Source: Kaustia mangrovi
GTDB lineage: Bacteria > Pseudomonadota > Alphaproteobacteria > Rhizobiales > Im1
Assembly: GCF_015482775.1 (NCBI RefSeq)
Contig: NZ_CP058214.1
Span: forward strand, 1,364,001-1,428,000
Length of the DNA stretch: 64,000 bases
Direction: 5' to 3'
The position numbers and the translations under genes are program-made. Below the pieces are notes generated by a model. It saw only the letters and a list, made by a program, of their open reading frames with translations. It was not told the origin of the DNA and did not search any database. Positions 43,654 to 52,790 of the stretch are shown piece by piece (the first letter of the stretch is position 1; each line of letters begins with the position of its first letter).

Positions 43654-45426
43654 TCATCCGCGCGGCGTGACCTCGGTGCGCTCCGGCACGAGGAAGGAGA
43701 AATCGCAGCCCCTGTCGGCCTGCAGCACCGTGTCGGAGAAGAGCCTCGCATAGCCGCGCTCCGGCGCCGGACGGGATGCGGATGCCCCCGCCCCGGCAGC
43801 CGCCCGCCGCGCCGCCAGCTCCTCGTCGGAAACCATGAGGTCGAGCGTGCGGCCGGGCACGTCGAGCCGGATCGTATCGCCGTCGCGCACCAGTCCGAGC
43901 GGCCCGCCTTCCGCCGATTCGGGGGTGACATGGAGCACGATGGTCCCGCTCGCCGTGCCGCTCATGCGGGCGTCGGAGATGCGCACCATATCCGTCACCC
44001 CCTGGCGCGCGAGCTTGCGCGGAATGGGCATGTAGCCCGCCTCCGGCATGCCCGGCGCACCCTTCGGCCCCGCGCTCTGCAGAACGAGGATGTCGTCGGG
44101 CGTCACGTCGAGGTTCTCGTCGTCGACGCGGCGCGCCATGTCCTCGATGGAGGTGAAGACCACCGCGCGCCCGGTATGGGAAAGAAGGCCGGCATCCGCC
44201 GCCGACTGCTTGATGACGGCCCCGCCCGGCGCGAGCGAGCCACGCAGCACGGCCATGCCGCCTTCGCGATAGACCGGGTCGGAGAACGGCCGCACGACGG
44301 ATTGCGGCCATGGGGCGGGTGCGGCGTCGATCTCCTCGCCGAGCGTGCGCCCGGTCACCGTCAGGCAGTCGAGATGGAGCAGATGGCGGATCTCACGCAG
44401 TACCGCGACGAGCCCGCCCGCACGTTCCAGATCCTCCATATAGTGGGTGCCGGACGGCTTGAGGTCGACAAGGACGGGCGTCTCCCGGCCGATCCTGTCG
44501 AAGGCGTCCAGATCGACCGCGATGCCGAGACGGCCGGCCATGGCCGTCAGATGGACGATGCCGTTGGTCGACCCGCCAATGGCGAGCAGCACCCGCAACG
44601 CATTCTCGAAGGCCTCCGCCGTCATGATCCGGTCGGGGGTGAGCCCGCGCCCGGCGAGACGCACGGCTTGCGTTCCCGTCATCTCCGCGATCCGCCGCCG
44701 GCTGGAGGAGACAGCGGGCGCCGCCGCGCCGCCCGGCAGCATCATGCCAAGCGCCTCCACCACGCAGGCCACGGTGCTCGCCGTGCCCATCACGCCGCAG
44801 GTCCCCGCCGTCGGCACGAGCTGGCCGTTGACCCCGGCGATCTCGTCGGCATCGATCTCGCCCGCCCGGAACCGGGCCCAGAAGCGGCGGCAGTCGGTGC
44901 AGGCGCCGACACGCTCGCCACGATGGCTGCCGGTGAGCATCGGGCCGGTGACGAGCTGGATCGCCGGCACACCGGCGCTCGCCGCCCCCATGAGCTGGGC
45001 CGGCACGGTCTTGTCGCAGCCGCCGATCAGCACCACCGCGTCCATGGGCTGGGCACGGACCATCTCCTCGGTGTCCATCGCCATGAGGTTGCGCAGATAC
45101 ATGCTGGTGGGATGGGCGAAGGATTCGTGGATCGAGACCGTCGGAAACGGCACGGGCAGTCCGCCCGCCAGCATCACCCCGCGCTTCACCGCCTCCACGA
45201 GATCCGGCACCGTCGCATGGCACGCATTATAGGCGCTGAAGGTGTCCGCAATGCCGATGATCGGCCGGTCGAGCGCATCGTCCGTATAGCCGAGCCCCTT
45301 GATGAAGGCCTTGCGCAGGAAGAGCGAGAATTCGGCGTCGCCATAGCTCGTCAGCCCCTTCTTCATGCCCTTCGGCGCGCCGTTGTCCGGACTGCCCATT
45401 GCCTGCACCTCCGCCATGGTCCGCAT
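43654..45426 (-). CDS. IlvD/Edd-family dehydratase (second paralogue)
   Basis: Product of 590 residues in the dihydroxy-acid/sugar-acid dehydratase family. The iron-sulfur cysteines are at about 69 (YNACHAT), 137 (GGCDKT) and 210 (GTCGVMGTAS). RPIIGIADTFSAYNACHATVPDLVEAVKRGV and HPTSMYLRNLMAMDTEEMV are family text. It is clearly diverged from the 33.4-35.1 kb paralogue, so it likely uses a different acid. GGGAGAACGAG precedes the ATG at 45426. Divergent from a GntR/FCD gene. Confidence 0.86.
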   Translation of the reverse strand: MRTMAEVQAMGSPDNGAPKGMKKGLTSYGDAEFSLFLRKAFIKGLGYTDDALDRPIIGIADTFSAYNACHATVPDLVEAVKRGVMLAGGLPVPFPTVSIHESFAHPTSMYLRNLMAMDTEEMVRAQPMDAVVLIGGCDKTVPAQLMGAASAGVPAIQLVTGPMLTGSHRGERVGACTDCRRFWARFRAGEIDADEIAGVNGQLVPTAGTCGVMGTASTVACVVEALGMMLPGGAAAPAVSSSRRRIAEMTGTQAVRLAGRGLTPDRIMTAEAFENALRVLLAIGGSTNGIVHLTAMAGRLGIAVDLDAFDRIGRETPVLVDLKPSGTHYMEDLERAGGLVAVLREIRHLLHLDCLTVTGRTLGEEIDAAPAPWPQSVVRPFSDPVYREGGMAVLRGSLAPGGAVIKQSAADAGLLSHTGRAVVFTSIEDMARRVDDENLDVTPDDILVLQSAGPKGAPGMPEAGYMPIPRKLARQGVTDMVRISDARMSGTASGTIVLHVTPESAEGGPLGLVRDGDTIRLDVPGRTLDLMVSDEELAARRAAAGAGASASRPAPERGYARLFSDTVLQADRGCDFSFLVPERTEVTPRG

Positions 45427-45462
45427 CTCGTTCTCCCGCACTGGAGCTTTTGTCGCCAGGAT

Positions 45463-45482
45463 TGTCAACAATATGTTTGACA
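45463..45482. promoter_or_regulatory. Inverted repeat TGTCAA-N8-TTGACA, probable GntR operator
   Basis: A 6-bp perfect inverted repeat with an AT-rich centre in the 117-bp gap between the divergent dehydratase and GntR genes. Position and symmetry suit the adjacent FCD-type regulator; a -35-like TTGACA also overlaps it. Confidence 0.5.
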
Positions 45483-45543
45483 CGTCGTCGAACCCGTCCA
45501 TAGAGTTGGCCGGAGCGGGGAGAGGCAGATTGGAACAGCCAGC

Positions 45544-46245
45544 ATGGGCGACACCGCAGCGACATTGGCCGGAGACGGCGACGGCCTTGTCCGGCCCGAC
45601 GCACCGGCCGGGTCGCTCGCGCAGGTCACCGCCATGCTGGAGGAGGATATCGTCTTCGGGCGGCTCCATCCCCGCGAGCGGCTGATCGAGGAAGACCTCG
45701 CCGAGCGTTTCGGTGCGAAGCGCCATGTGGTCCGCCAGGCGCTGGTGGAGATGGAGCGCCTCGGGCTCGTGGAGCGCATCCACCACCGCGGCGCCGTCGT
45801 GCGCGAATACACACCGGAAGAGGTGGAGCAGATCCACGCTGTCCGGCAGCTTCTGGAGGGCAAGGCGGCCGCGCTCATCCCCCTGCCCGTCCCGCCCGGC
45901 GCGATGGACCGGCTGGAGGCCATGCAGAGGGCCCATGCCGATGCGGTCTCCCGGGACAACCGGCGGGACGCCTTCCGCATCAACCTCGTCTTCCACAGGA
46001 CGCTGTTCGCCCTGTGCGGCAATCCGTTTCTCGTGGAGGCCATCGACGACTTCGCCCAGAAGTCGCACGCCTACCGCTCCTCGGTGACCATCGCCGCATT
46101 GCGCCGGTCGACCGAGCATCACTGGCAGATCCTCGCCGCCCTGAAGTCCGGCGACCGCGAGGCGCTGATCGCCCTGTGCCAGGAGCATCTGGTCCCGGCC
46201 AAGGACGACTATATCGCCGCCTACCGGGCACGATATTGCGATTGA
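45544..46245 (+). CDS. GntR-family regulator, FCD type
   Basis: Product of 233 residues. Winged HTH at about 25-90 (RLIEEDLAERFGAKRHVVRQALVEMERLGLV) and a FCD domain at about 95-220 (INLVFHRTLFALCGN, STEHHWQILAALKSGD with metal-binding His). It lies between the second dehydratase gene and the second DHDPS-type gene and is their probable regulator. Confidence 0.87.
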   Translation: MGDTAATLAGDGDGLVRPDAPAGSLAQVTAMLEEDIVFGRLHPRERLIEEDLAERFGAKRHVVRQALVEMERLGLVERIHHRGAVVREYTPEEVEQIHAVRQLLEGKAAALIPLPVPPGAMDRLEAMQRAHADAVSRDNRRDAFRINLVFHRTLFALCGNPFLVEAIDDFAQKSHAYRSSVTIAALRRSTEHHWQILAALKSGDREALIALCQEHLVPAKDDYIAAYRARYCD

Positions 46246-46250
46246 ACGGC

Positions 46251-46274
46251 CGGGCCGGCACGGAGGCCGGCCCG
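46251..46274. terminator. Bidirectional terminator hairpin
   Basis: Perfect 9-bp stem (CGGGCCGGC / GCCGGCCCG) with a six-base loop in the 42-bp gap between the convergent GntR and DHDPS-family genes. Confidence 0.6.
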
Positions 46275-46287
46275 CCTGTCCCGGACG

Positions 46288-47217
46288 TCAGGCCATCTCG
46301 CGCAGGCCCGGCATGGCGAAGCCGCGCCGTTCCAGCTCCGCGACGAGGCCGGCCTTCTGGTCCGCCGTCAGCTCGACGAGCGGCGGGCGCACGCGGGCCC
46401 AGCCGGCATCGCCCGTGAAATGGGCGACGGTCTGCTTGAGCGCCGGGATCATCGGATATTGCGCGACCGCCTGGCGGAAATCGGTCAGCGCCTTCTGGCG
46501 TTCGTCGGCATCGCCGGCCTGCCAGTTGGCATAGAGGTCGTGGATCGCCGCCGGATTGATGTTGGCGGTCGCGGAGATGCAGCCCACCCCGCCATTGCGC
46601 ATATTGTCGAGCAGGAACGCCTCCGACCCGGCGAAGACGCGGAAGCCCGGGAACCGGTCGAGCATCGCCTTGGTGTTGCTCCAGTCGCCCGAGCTGTCCT
46701 TGATGCCGACCACGGTGTCGGGATAGTCCGCGGTCAGCCGCGCGATGAGATCGAGGCTGATCGGCACCTGGGCGACCGGCGGGATGTGATAGAGGTAGAT
46801 CTTCAGCCGGCTGTCGCCCACGCGCTGGATCACCTCCGAATAATGGCGATAGAGCCCCTCGTCGGGCACGCCCTTGTAGTAGAAGGGCGGCAGCATCAGC
46901 ACGCCGGCGCAGCCGAGCCCGACCGCATGGGCGGTGACCTCGACGGTTTCCGTCAGCGAGCAGGCGCCCGTTCCGGGCATCATCCGTCCGGTATCGACAC
47001 CCGCCTCGATCAGCCTCTCCAGCAGCGCCATGCGCTCCGACCCGGCCATGGAGTTGGCCTCGCTGTTGGTGCCGAAGACCGCCAGGCCGCAATTCTGCGA
47101 GAGGAGCCAGCGGCATTGCCGGATCCACCGGTCGGCGTCGGGCTTCAGGTCTTCGGTGAACGGGGTCACGACCGGCGAGAGAACGCCGGCTAGACCAGCG
47201 GAGTGCTGTGTCGTCAT
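46288..47217 (-). CDS. DHDPS/N-acetylneuraminate lyase-family protein (second paralogue)
   Basis: Product of 309 residues. The Schiff-base Lys is in VVGIKDSSGDW and the Tyr in IYLYHIPPV; LAVFGTNSEANSM replaces the GTTGE loop, as in several 2-keto-3-deoxy sugar-acid lyases. It is a more regular family member than the 39.2 kb paralogue. With the neighbouring dehydratase it could cleave a 2-keto-3-deoxy acid to pyruvate and an aldehyde. Divergent from the kinase-like gene. Confidence 0.86.
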   Translation of the reverse strand: MTTQHSAGLAGVLSPVVTPFTEDLKPDADRWIRQCRWLLSQNCGLAVFGTNSEANSMAGSERMALLERLIEAGVDTGRMMPGTGACSLTETVEVTAHAVGLGCAGVLMLPPFYYKGVPDEGLYRHYSEVIQRVGDSRLKIYLYHIPPVAQVPISLDLIARLTADYPDTVVGIKDSSGDWSNTKAMLDRFPGFRVFAGSEAFLLDNMRNGGVGCISATANINPAAIHDLYANWQAGDADERQKALTDFRQAVAQYPMIPALKQTVAHFTGDAGWARVRPPLVELTADQKAGLVAELERRGFAMPGLREMA

Positions 47218-47329
47218 GGAGGTAGTCCGGTCCTTTTAGACAATGGGTCCGACCGCGTGGTACGGATCGGCGAGGGAGCGGGTACTATGGCCCACATCGC
47301 ACCCGACTTCTATCTGGATCGTGGAAAAC

Positions 47330-48211
47330 ATGCCGCTCCCCCCAGCATCCGAAACGGCTGTCGACCGCGCGCTCGCCGGGCGCATCGAGACCGCGCTGGC
47401 CACCCGCGCGCTCGCCGCGCGCCCGCTCGCCGGCGGGTCCACCGTCGCGGTGCTGGCGGTCGATCTCGCCGACGGCACGACGGTCGTCGCCAAATGGGGC
47501 GACGGCATGCAGGAGCTGGAGGCCTGGATGCTCGCCGAGCTCGCCCGCCGGAGCGACCTGCCATTGCCCGCGGTGCGCCATGTCGAGCCGGGACTCCTGC
47601 TTCTCGACCATGTGCCCCACGAGGCCGGGCTGCCGGGCCCGGATGTCTGGCGCCATGCGGCCGACCTGCTCGCCGCGCTCCACGCCATCCCGCAGCCCCG
47701 CTTCGGCTTGGGGCGCGACACCGCCATCGGCCGCCTCGCCCAGCCCAACCCGCAAGGCGAGAGCTGGGTCGCCTTCTTCCGCGATCACCGGCTCCTGCAC
47801 ATGGCGCGCGAGGGCCACCGCGAGGGCACGGTCGGCGCCGACCTCCTGAGGCGGCTCGAAGCCCTTGCCGGCCGTCTCGAGCAGTGGCTCGACGAGCCCG
47901 CCCACCCGGCTCTCCTCCATGGCGATGTCTGGCCGGGCAACATGCTCCATCGCGCGGGCCGCCTCGCCGCCCTCATCGACCCGGCCATCTCCTGCGGGCA
48001 CCCCGAGCTGGAGATGGCCTATCCGACCATGTTCGCCGGCTACGATCCAGCCTTTCTCGCACGCTATGGCGAACACCGCCCAATCGATCCGGGCTTCTTC
48101 GAGATCCGCCGCGAGATCTACCTCATCTATCCCCGCCTCGTTCACGTACGCTACTGGGACACGGCCTATGCGGGCCCGATCCTGGCGACGCTCGACCGGC
48201 TGGGCCTTTGA
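47330..48211 (+). CDS. Fructosamine kinase/aminoglycoside phosphotransferase-fold protein
   Basis: Product of 293 residues in the fructosamine-3-kinase-like branch of the protein-kinase-like fold. The catalytic loop HGDVWPGNML and the metal-binding LIDPAISCGHPELEMA are intact; the ATP-Lys is in VVAKWGDG. Members phosphorylate ketosamines or ribulosamines and so reverse glycation. The start at 47330 was chosen because MPLPPASETA fits the family N-terminus. Monocistronic: a hairpin follows its stop. Confidence 0.83.
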   Translation: MPLPPASETAVDRALAGRIETALATRALAARPLAGGSTVAVLAVDLADGTTVVAKWGDGMQELEAWMLAELARRSDLPLPAVRHVEPGLLLLDHVPHEAGLPGPDVWRHAADLLAALHAIPQPRFGLGRDTAIGRLAQPNPQGESWVAFFRDHRLLHMAREGHREGTVGADLLRRLEALAGRLEQWLDEPAHPALLHGDVWPGNMLHRAGRLAALIDPAISCGHPELEMAYPTMFAGYDPAFLARYGEHRPIDPGFFEIRREIYLIYPRLVHVRYWDTAYAGPILATLDRLGL

Positions 48212-48212
48212 G

Positions 48213-48234
48213 GAGACCGTCCCGGTACGGTCTC
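48213..48234 (+). terminator. Terminator hairpin after the kinase gene
   Basis: Perfect 8-bp stem GAGACCGT/ACGGTCTC with a six-base loop starting two bases after the stop codon, before the TPP riboswitch. Confidence 0.65.
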
Positions 48235-48296
48235 GCCCCATTCTCCCCCGGTTGACGGGGAATCGGCTTCGTGCCTAATAGGGACCGCAACTTCAA

Positions 48297-48401
48297 GTCT
48301 CAGCGGGGTGCCGGAGGCTGGCTGAGAGGCGCCGGGCGGACAGGTCCCGCGCCAACCCGTAGAACCTGATCCGGCTCGCACCGGCGGAGGGATGTGAGGC
48401 A
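48297..48401 (+). ncRNA. TPP riboswitch (THI element)
   Basis: The conserved thi-box blocks are in order: GGGGTGCC, GGCTGAGAG (48320s), ACCCGT (48355-48360), GAACCTGATCCGG, and GGAGGGA near the 3' end, closing with a short P1 stem (CTCA..TGAG). It sits 57 bp upstream of the thiamine-binding protein gene and should reduce expression of the transporter when thiamine pyrophosphate is abundant, probably by masking the ribosome binding site, since no terminator is evident. Confidence 0.93.
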
Positions 48402-48457
48402 ACCTCTTCGGAGGCTATCTCCACCAAGCGCGGCCGCAAGACCAAGGGAGTGTTCCC

Positions 48458-49471
48458 ATGCGGACGACCGGACGCCTCGCCGCCGCCCTGATCGCGCTTG
48501 GCCTCGCCGCCGGCGCCGCGCCGGCACAGGCCGAGGACCGGCCGACCCTCACCGTCTACACCTACGATTCCTTCGTCGCCGAATGGGGTCCGGGCCCGAA
48601 GATCGAACCGCTGTTCGAGGCGGAATGCGGCTGCGATCTCGACTTCGTCGGCGTGGAGGACGGCGTCGCGCTGCTGAGCCGGCTGCGGCTGGAGGGCGCA
48701 CGCAGCAGCGCCGACATCGTGCTCGGGCTCGACACCAATCTCGTCGCGGAGGCCAGGGCCACCGGCCTCCTCGCATCCCACGGCCTCAAGGTCGAGGCGC
48801 CGATGCTGCCCGGTGGCTGGGACGACACCACCTTCGTTCCCTATGACTGGAGCTATTTCGCCTTCGTCTATGACAGCGAGGCGCTGAAGACCCCGCCGGC
48901 CAGCCTGCATGCGCTGGTGGAGGACAGCGACGCGGAGATCCTGATCGAGGATCCGCGCACCAGTACGCCGGGGCTCGGCCTGCTCCTGTGGATGAAGAAG
49001 GTCTATGGCGACGGCGCCGCCGACGCCTGGGAGGCCCTGCGTCCGCGCATCGTCACCGTCAGCACGGGCTGGAGCGAGGCCTACGGCCTCTTCAAGCAGG
49101 GCGAGGCGCCGATGGTCTTCAGCTACACGACCTCGCCCGCCTATCACATCATCGCGGAGGGCACGGAGCGCTACAAGGCCGCGATCTTCGAGGAAGGCCA
49201 CTACATGCAGGTCGAGGTCGCCGCCATGCTGAAGGGCTCCGACCAGCCGAAGCTCGCCAGGCAGTTCCTGTCCTTCCTCCTGTCGGATGCGGTGCAGGCC
49301 ATATTGCCCACGACCAACTGGATGTATCCCGTCATCGCGCCGAAGGACGGGCTTCCCGAAGCCTTCGCAGCGCCGCTCGACCCGGCTAAGGCGCTCGTCT
49401 ATTCCCCCGACGAGGTCGCAGAGCACCGCGACGGGTGGATCAGGGAATGGCTCTCCGCCATGAGCCGCTGA
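48458..49471 (+). CDS. thiB: Thiamine ABC transporter substrate-binding protein
   Basis: Product of 337 residues with a Sec signal peptide (1-25, ending AQA) and the ThiB/TbpA fold: LTVYTYDSFVAEWGPGPKIEPLFEAECGCDLDFV, VPYDWSYFAFVYD, and the Trp/Tyr-rich ligand pocket (STGWSEAYGLF, SYTTSPAYH). GGGAG lies upstream of the ATG. The TPP riboswitch and following thiPQ genes confirm a thiamine (or TPP) import role. Confidence 0.94.
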   Translation: MRTTGRLAAALIALGLAAGAAPAQAEDRPTLTVYTYDSFVAEWGPGPKIEPLFEAECGCDLDFVGVEDGVALLSRLRLEGARSSADIVLGLDTNLVAEARATGLLASHGLKVEAPMLPGGWDDTTFVPYDWSYFAFVYDSEALKTPPASLHALVEDSDAEILIEDPRTSTPGLGLLLWMKKVYGDGAADAWEALRPRIVTVSTGWSEAYGLFKQGEAPMVFSYTTSPAYHIIAEGTERYKAAIFEEGHYMQVEVAAMLKGSDQPKLARQFLSFLLSDAVQAILPTTNWMYPVIAPKDGLPEAFAAPLDPAKALVYSPDEVAEHRDGWIREWLSAMSR

Positions 49472-49487
49472 CGGCGGCGCCCGCGAC

Positions 49488-51092
49488 ATGGCCCTAGCCT
49501 TCCGTCTTCTGCCCGGCGCCCTGTCCGCGCTCGTCCTTGCGCTGGTGATCGGCGGCGCGCTCGGCGGCGTCCTGTCGGTCGCCGGACGCATCGACATGGC
49601 CGCGCTGCTCGGCGACGCCTATGTGCTCGGCATATTGCGCTTCACGGTCTGGCAGGCCTTCCTCTCCGCGGCGCTCAGCGTCGTCATCGCCATCCCCGTG
49701 GCGCGCGCCCTCGTGCGGCGCCAGCGATTTCCGGGCCGCGCCCTGCTGATCCGCCTTCTCGGCCTGCCCATGGTCATCCCCACCATTGTCGGCGTCCTGG
49801 GCCTCGTCGCCGTCTATGGCCGGTCCGGCGCGATCAACGACCTCCTGGCGATGGCCGGCACCGGGGCCCGGCTCGACATATACGGCCTCGGCGGCATTCT
49901 CATCGCCCATGTCTTCTTCAACATGCCGTTCGCCACGCGCCTCCTGCTTCAGGGCTGGGCGGGCATACCCGGCGAGAGCTTCAGGCTCGCAAGCCAGCTC
50001 GGCATGACCGGCGGCCAGATCTTCCGGCTGATCGAATGGCCCATGCTGCGCCAGATCGCGCCAGGGGTGGCGGGGCTCGTCTTCCTCATCTGCTTCACGA
50101 GCTTCTCCATCGTCCTCGTGCTCGGCGGCGGACCGCCCAACGCGACGCTGGAGGTCGCGATCTACCAGGCGCTGAGATTCGACTTCGACCTCGCCCGGGT
50201 CGTCGCCTTCGGCGTCCTGCAGGTCGGGCTGTGCGCCCTGATCGTCGGTGCCGGGCACCGTCTCGCACGGTCGGTGCCCGTGGAACTCGGCCTCGCGCGC
50301 GACATGCCGCGGCCGGACCTTGCCGCCCCCGCGGGGCGGATCGGCGATGCCGCGGCCATCGCCTTCGCCGCGCTCATGGTGCTGCTTCCGCTCGCGGCCA
50401 TCGTCGCCTCCGGCGTCTCCGGCGACGCGTGGGGCGCGGCCACGCGGGCGCCCCTGTGGTTCGCCGCCCTCAGGAGCCTTGCCGTCGGTCTCTGCGCCGG
50501 CCTCCTCTCCTGCCTCATCGGCGCAGGGCTCGTGCTCACCGCGCGCGAGCTCGGCGTGCGCTACCGCCGGCCGGGGCTGGCAACGGCCATCGAGCTCGGC
50601 GGCAGCCTCATCCTCGTCGTGCCGCCCTTCGTGATCGGCGCCGGCCTCTTCATCCTGGTGCAGCCGGTGGCCGACGTCTTCGCCATCGGCCTCGTCTTCG
50701 TCGTGATCGTCAACGCGCTGATGGGCCTGCCGTTTGCGCTGCGCATCCTCATGCCGCCGGCCATGGAGGTCCATGAGCGCCATCTACGGCTCGCCGACGG
50801 GCTGGGGATCACGGGGCTGACGCGGCTGCGCCTCGTCGACTGGCCGCTCCTGAGAAGGCCGCTCGGGCTAGCACTCGCGCTGACCACCGCCCTGTCGCTC
50901 GGCGATTTCGGCGTGATCGCGCTCTTCGGCACGCGCCACAACCAGACCCTGCCCTATCTTCTCTACCAGCAGATGGGCAGCTACCGTATGGCCGATGCCG
51001 CGACGACGGCGCTGATCCTCGTCGGGCTGTGCCTTGCATTGTTCATCGTCATCGAACGGGGGATCGGCGGCCGTGGCCATGATCGCGCTTGA
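49488..51092 (+). CDS. thiP: Thiamine ABC transporter permease
   Basis: Product of 534 residues, a fused double permease with about 12 membrane helices and two binding-protein-dependent permease domains (about 40-260 and 310-520), as in ThiP. The EAA loops are FRLASQLGMTGGQIFRLIEWPMLR and LRLADGLGITGLTRLRLVDWPLLR. It starts 16 bp after thiB and overlaps thiQ by 14 bp. Confidence 0.93.
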   Translation: MALAFRLLPGALSALVLALVIGGALGGVLSVAGRIDMAALLGDAYVLGILRFTVWQAFLSAALSVVIAIPVARALVRRQRFPGRALLIRLLGLPMVIPTIVGVLGLVAVYGRSGAINDLLAMAGTGARLDIYGLGGILIAHVFFNMPFATRLLLQGWAGIPGESFRLASQLGMTGGQIFRLIEWPMLRQIAPGVAGLVFLICFTSFSIVLVLGGGPPNATLEVAIYQALRFDFDLARVVAFGVLQVGLCALIVGAGHRLARSVPVELGLARDMPRPDLAAPAGRIGDAAAIAFAALMVLLPLAAIVASGVSGDAWGAATRAPLWFAALRSLAVGLCAGLLSCLIGAGLVLTARELGVRYRRPGLATAIELGGSLILVVPPFVIGAGLFILVQPVADVFAIGLVFVVIVNALMGLPFALRILMPPAMEVHERHLRLADGLGITGLTRLRLVDWPLLRRPLGLALALTTALSLGDFGVIALFGTRHNQTLPYLLYQQMGSYRMADAATTALILVGLCLALFIVIERGIGGRGHDRA

Positions 51093-51774
51093 GGACGTCA
51101 CCTTCCGCTACGAGGACATGGTGATGCGCTTCGCCCTCGCCATCGGGGCGGGCGAGCTCGCCGTCGTCTTCGGGCCGAGCGGCGCCGGCAAGACCACACT
51201 CCTGAACCTGATCGCGGGCTTCGACCGGCCGGATGGCGGACGGATCGTCATAGACGGGCGCGACATGGCCGGCGTGCCGCCCGCCGAGCGCCCGGTCACG
51301 ACCCTGTTCCAGGACCACAATCTGTTCGCCCATCTGAGCGTCGAGCAGAATGTCGGCCTCGGTATCCATCCGGGCCTGAAGCTCTCGGCCGGCGACCGCG
51401 AGCGGGTTGCCGCCGCGCTGGAGGAGGTCGGCCTCGGCGGCTTCGGCAAGCGGCTTCCCAACCAGCTCTCCGGCGGCGAACGCCAGCGCGTGGCACTCGC
51501 CCGCTCCATCGTGCGCGACCGGCCGGTGCTCCTGCTCGACGAACCCTTCGCCGCGCTCGGCCCCGCCCAGCGTGGGCGCATGACGGCATTGGTGGAGCGG
51601 CTGCGCACTGACAGGGGCCTCACCGTCATGATGGTCAGCCACCAGCTCGAGGAGGCGCGCGAGCTGACCGGGCGGGCGGTCTTCGTGCAGGACGGCACGA
51701 TCCTGTGCGAAGGCACGATCCGCGAGTTCCTGGCCGCGCCACCCCTGCCGGAGATCGCCGATTATCTGGGTTGA
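51079..51774 (+). CDS. thiQ: Thiamine ABC transporter ATPase
   Basis: Product of 231 residues. Walker A GPSGAGKTT (about 32-40), Q-loop TLFQDHNLFAHLS, signature LSGGERQRVALARSI and Walker B LLLDEPFAALG. FGPSGAGKTTLLNLIAGFDRP is the ThiQ form. The ATG at 51079 is chosen over a GTG two codons earlier because MIALEDVTFRY matches the family start. It powers ThiBP. Confidence 0.94.
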   Translation: MIALEDVTFRYEDMVMRFALAIGAGELAVVFGPSGAGKTTLLNLIAGFDRPDGGRIVIDGRDMAGVPPAERPVTTLFQDHNLFAHLSVEQNVGLGIHPGLKLSAGDRERVAAALEEVGLGGFGKRLPNQLSGGERQRVALARSIVRDRPVLLLDEPFAALGPAQRGRMTALVERLRTDRGLTVMMVSHQLEEARELTGRAVFVQDGTILCEGTIREFLAAPPLPEIADYLG

Positions 51775-51813
51775 GGATCGCGACAGACCGTGCGGCCCCG
51801 CCCGCGAAGGGCG

Positions 51814-52623
51814 CTATGTCTCCTCCGCCTCCAGGACGAAGCTGCCCTCGGGAATGCGGTTGGTGATGAGGCCGCGGATCTTCGGACTGATGGCCTCGCT
51901 GTCGCCGGGGAACAGTCCGGAGGCGAGCAGCGCCTTGCGGATGTCGATACCGGTGCCGAGATATTCCATCAGCACCAGCGAGGCGGCGGGCTTGCGGCCG
52001 CGCTTGGCCGGCTCTCCCGTCTGGATGCCGCGCAGATAGTCGATCTTGGTGTGATAGCTCGGATAGAGCGCGACCTGGGTGATTCCGTTCCTGAGGAGCT
52101 GGTCGTATTCCACGATGAAGATGCGCTCGGCGAGAAAGAACACCGCGCCGGCATATTTGCCCGTCGTCGGCCCCTGGGCGCCGCGTTCCTGCAGCCGCTC
52201 GATATTGCGCCAGTAATAGCGCCCGTCCTTCTCGAATATCCGGGCGAGCGACTTGATGATATAGCCCGGATAGCTGAAGGCGTAGAAATAGCGGTAATAG
52301 TAGCCGACATACCGCTCCAGATCCCCCGATTGGGCATAGAGCGCCTCGATATGCTCCAGCGGTCCGGCGAGCGCCCCGGTCGAGACCGGACGGCGGCGCA
52401 GGGAGATGATCTCCACGAAGCGCGGATGCTCGAGCATCACCTCCGATTCCGTGACGCCGAAGAAATCGCAGATGCGGCGCATATTGTGGCGCGAGGGCCG
52501 GACCTGGCCGCTCAGATACTTGTTGAACTGCTGACGGTTGACATGGAGACGGCGGCAGACCTCCGCGATGGACGGGTAGTAGCCGCACAGATAGCTGAGA
52601 TTTCGGGCGAATTCGTCGGTCAT
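51814..52623 (-). CDS. XRE-type helix-turn-helix regulator with large C-terminal domain
   Basis: Product of 269 residues. A Cro/C1-type HTH lies at about 17-60 (SIAEVCRRLHVNRQQFNKYLSGQVRPSRHNMRRICDFFGV). The remaining 200 residues, rich in Tyr (RYVGYYYRYFYAFSYPGY), form a domain I cannot name; it may sense a ligand. It is divergent from the CocE/NonD hydrolase gene and is the likely regulator of that gene and of the following peptide-ABC operon. Confidence 0.8.
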   Translation of the reverse strand: MTDEFARNLSYLCGYYPSIAEVCRRLHVNRQQFNKYLSGQVRPSRHNMRRICDFFGVTESEVMLEHPRFVEIISLRRRPVSTGALAGPLEHIEALYAQSGDLERYVGYYYRYFYAFSYPGYIIKSLARIFEKDGRYYWRNIERLQERGAQGPTTGKYAGAVFFLAERIFIVEYDQLLRNGITQVALYPSYHTKIDYLRGIQTGEPAKRGRKPAASLVLMEYLGTGIDIRKALLASGLFPGDSEAISPKIRGLITNRIPEGSFVLEAEET

Positions 52624-52679
52624 GGCGGCCAGGGCGTTGCCTTGTCTGATGGATCGGAAAACACACCGTCATCGCACTA

Positions 52680-52723
52680 TGACGCACCCTGAGTGTCAAG
52701 ATGCGAAGGGCTGCGAAGTTGCG
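52680..52723. promoter_or_regulatory. Putative operator cluster before the hydrolase gene
   Basis: This divergent promoter contains TGACGCA (52680-52686), TGCGAAG and TGCGAAGTTGCG (52712-52723). The words TGACGCA and TGCGAARTTGCG recur at 54830-54872 in front of the peptide-ABC operon, suggesting a common regulator, most simply the XRE protein encoded alongside. Confidence 0.5.
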
Positions 52724-52790
52724 CACCCCTGCCCCGATTGCGTTTGATGCCCGCCAGTCAACCCCTTCTATCTGGAGTGCGGCACGCGCC

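Noticed and set aside
43539-43931. N-terminal extension of the 42.2 kb membrane protein
   Set aside because: The upstream codons are out-of-frame shadow of the second dehydratase gene, Arg/Ser-rich and not membrane-like.
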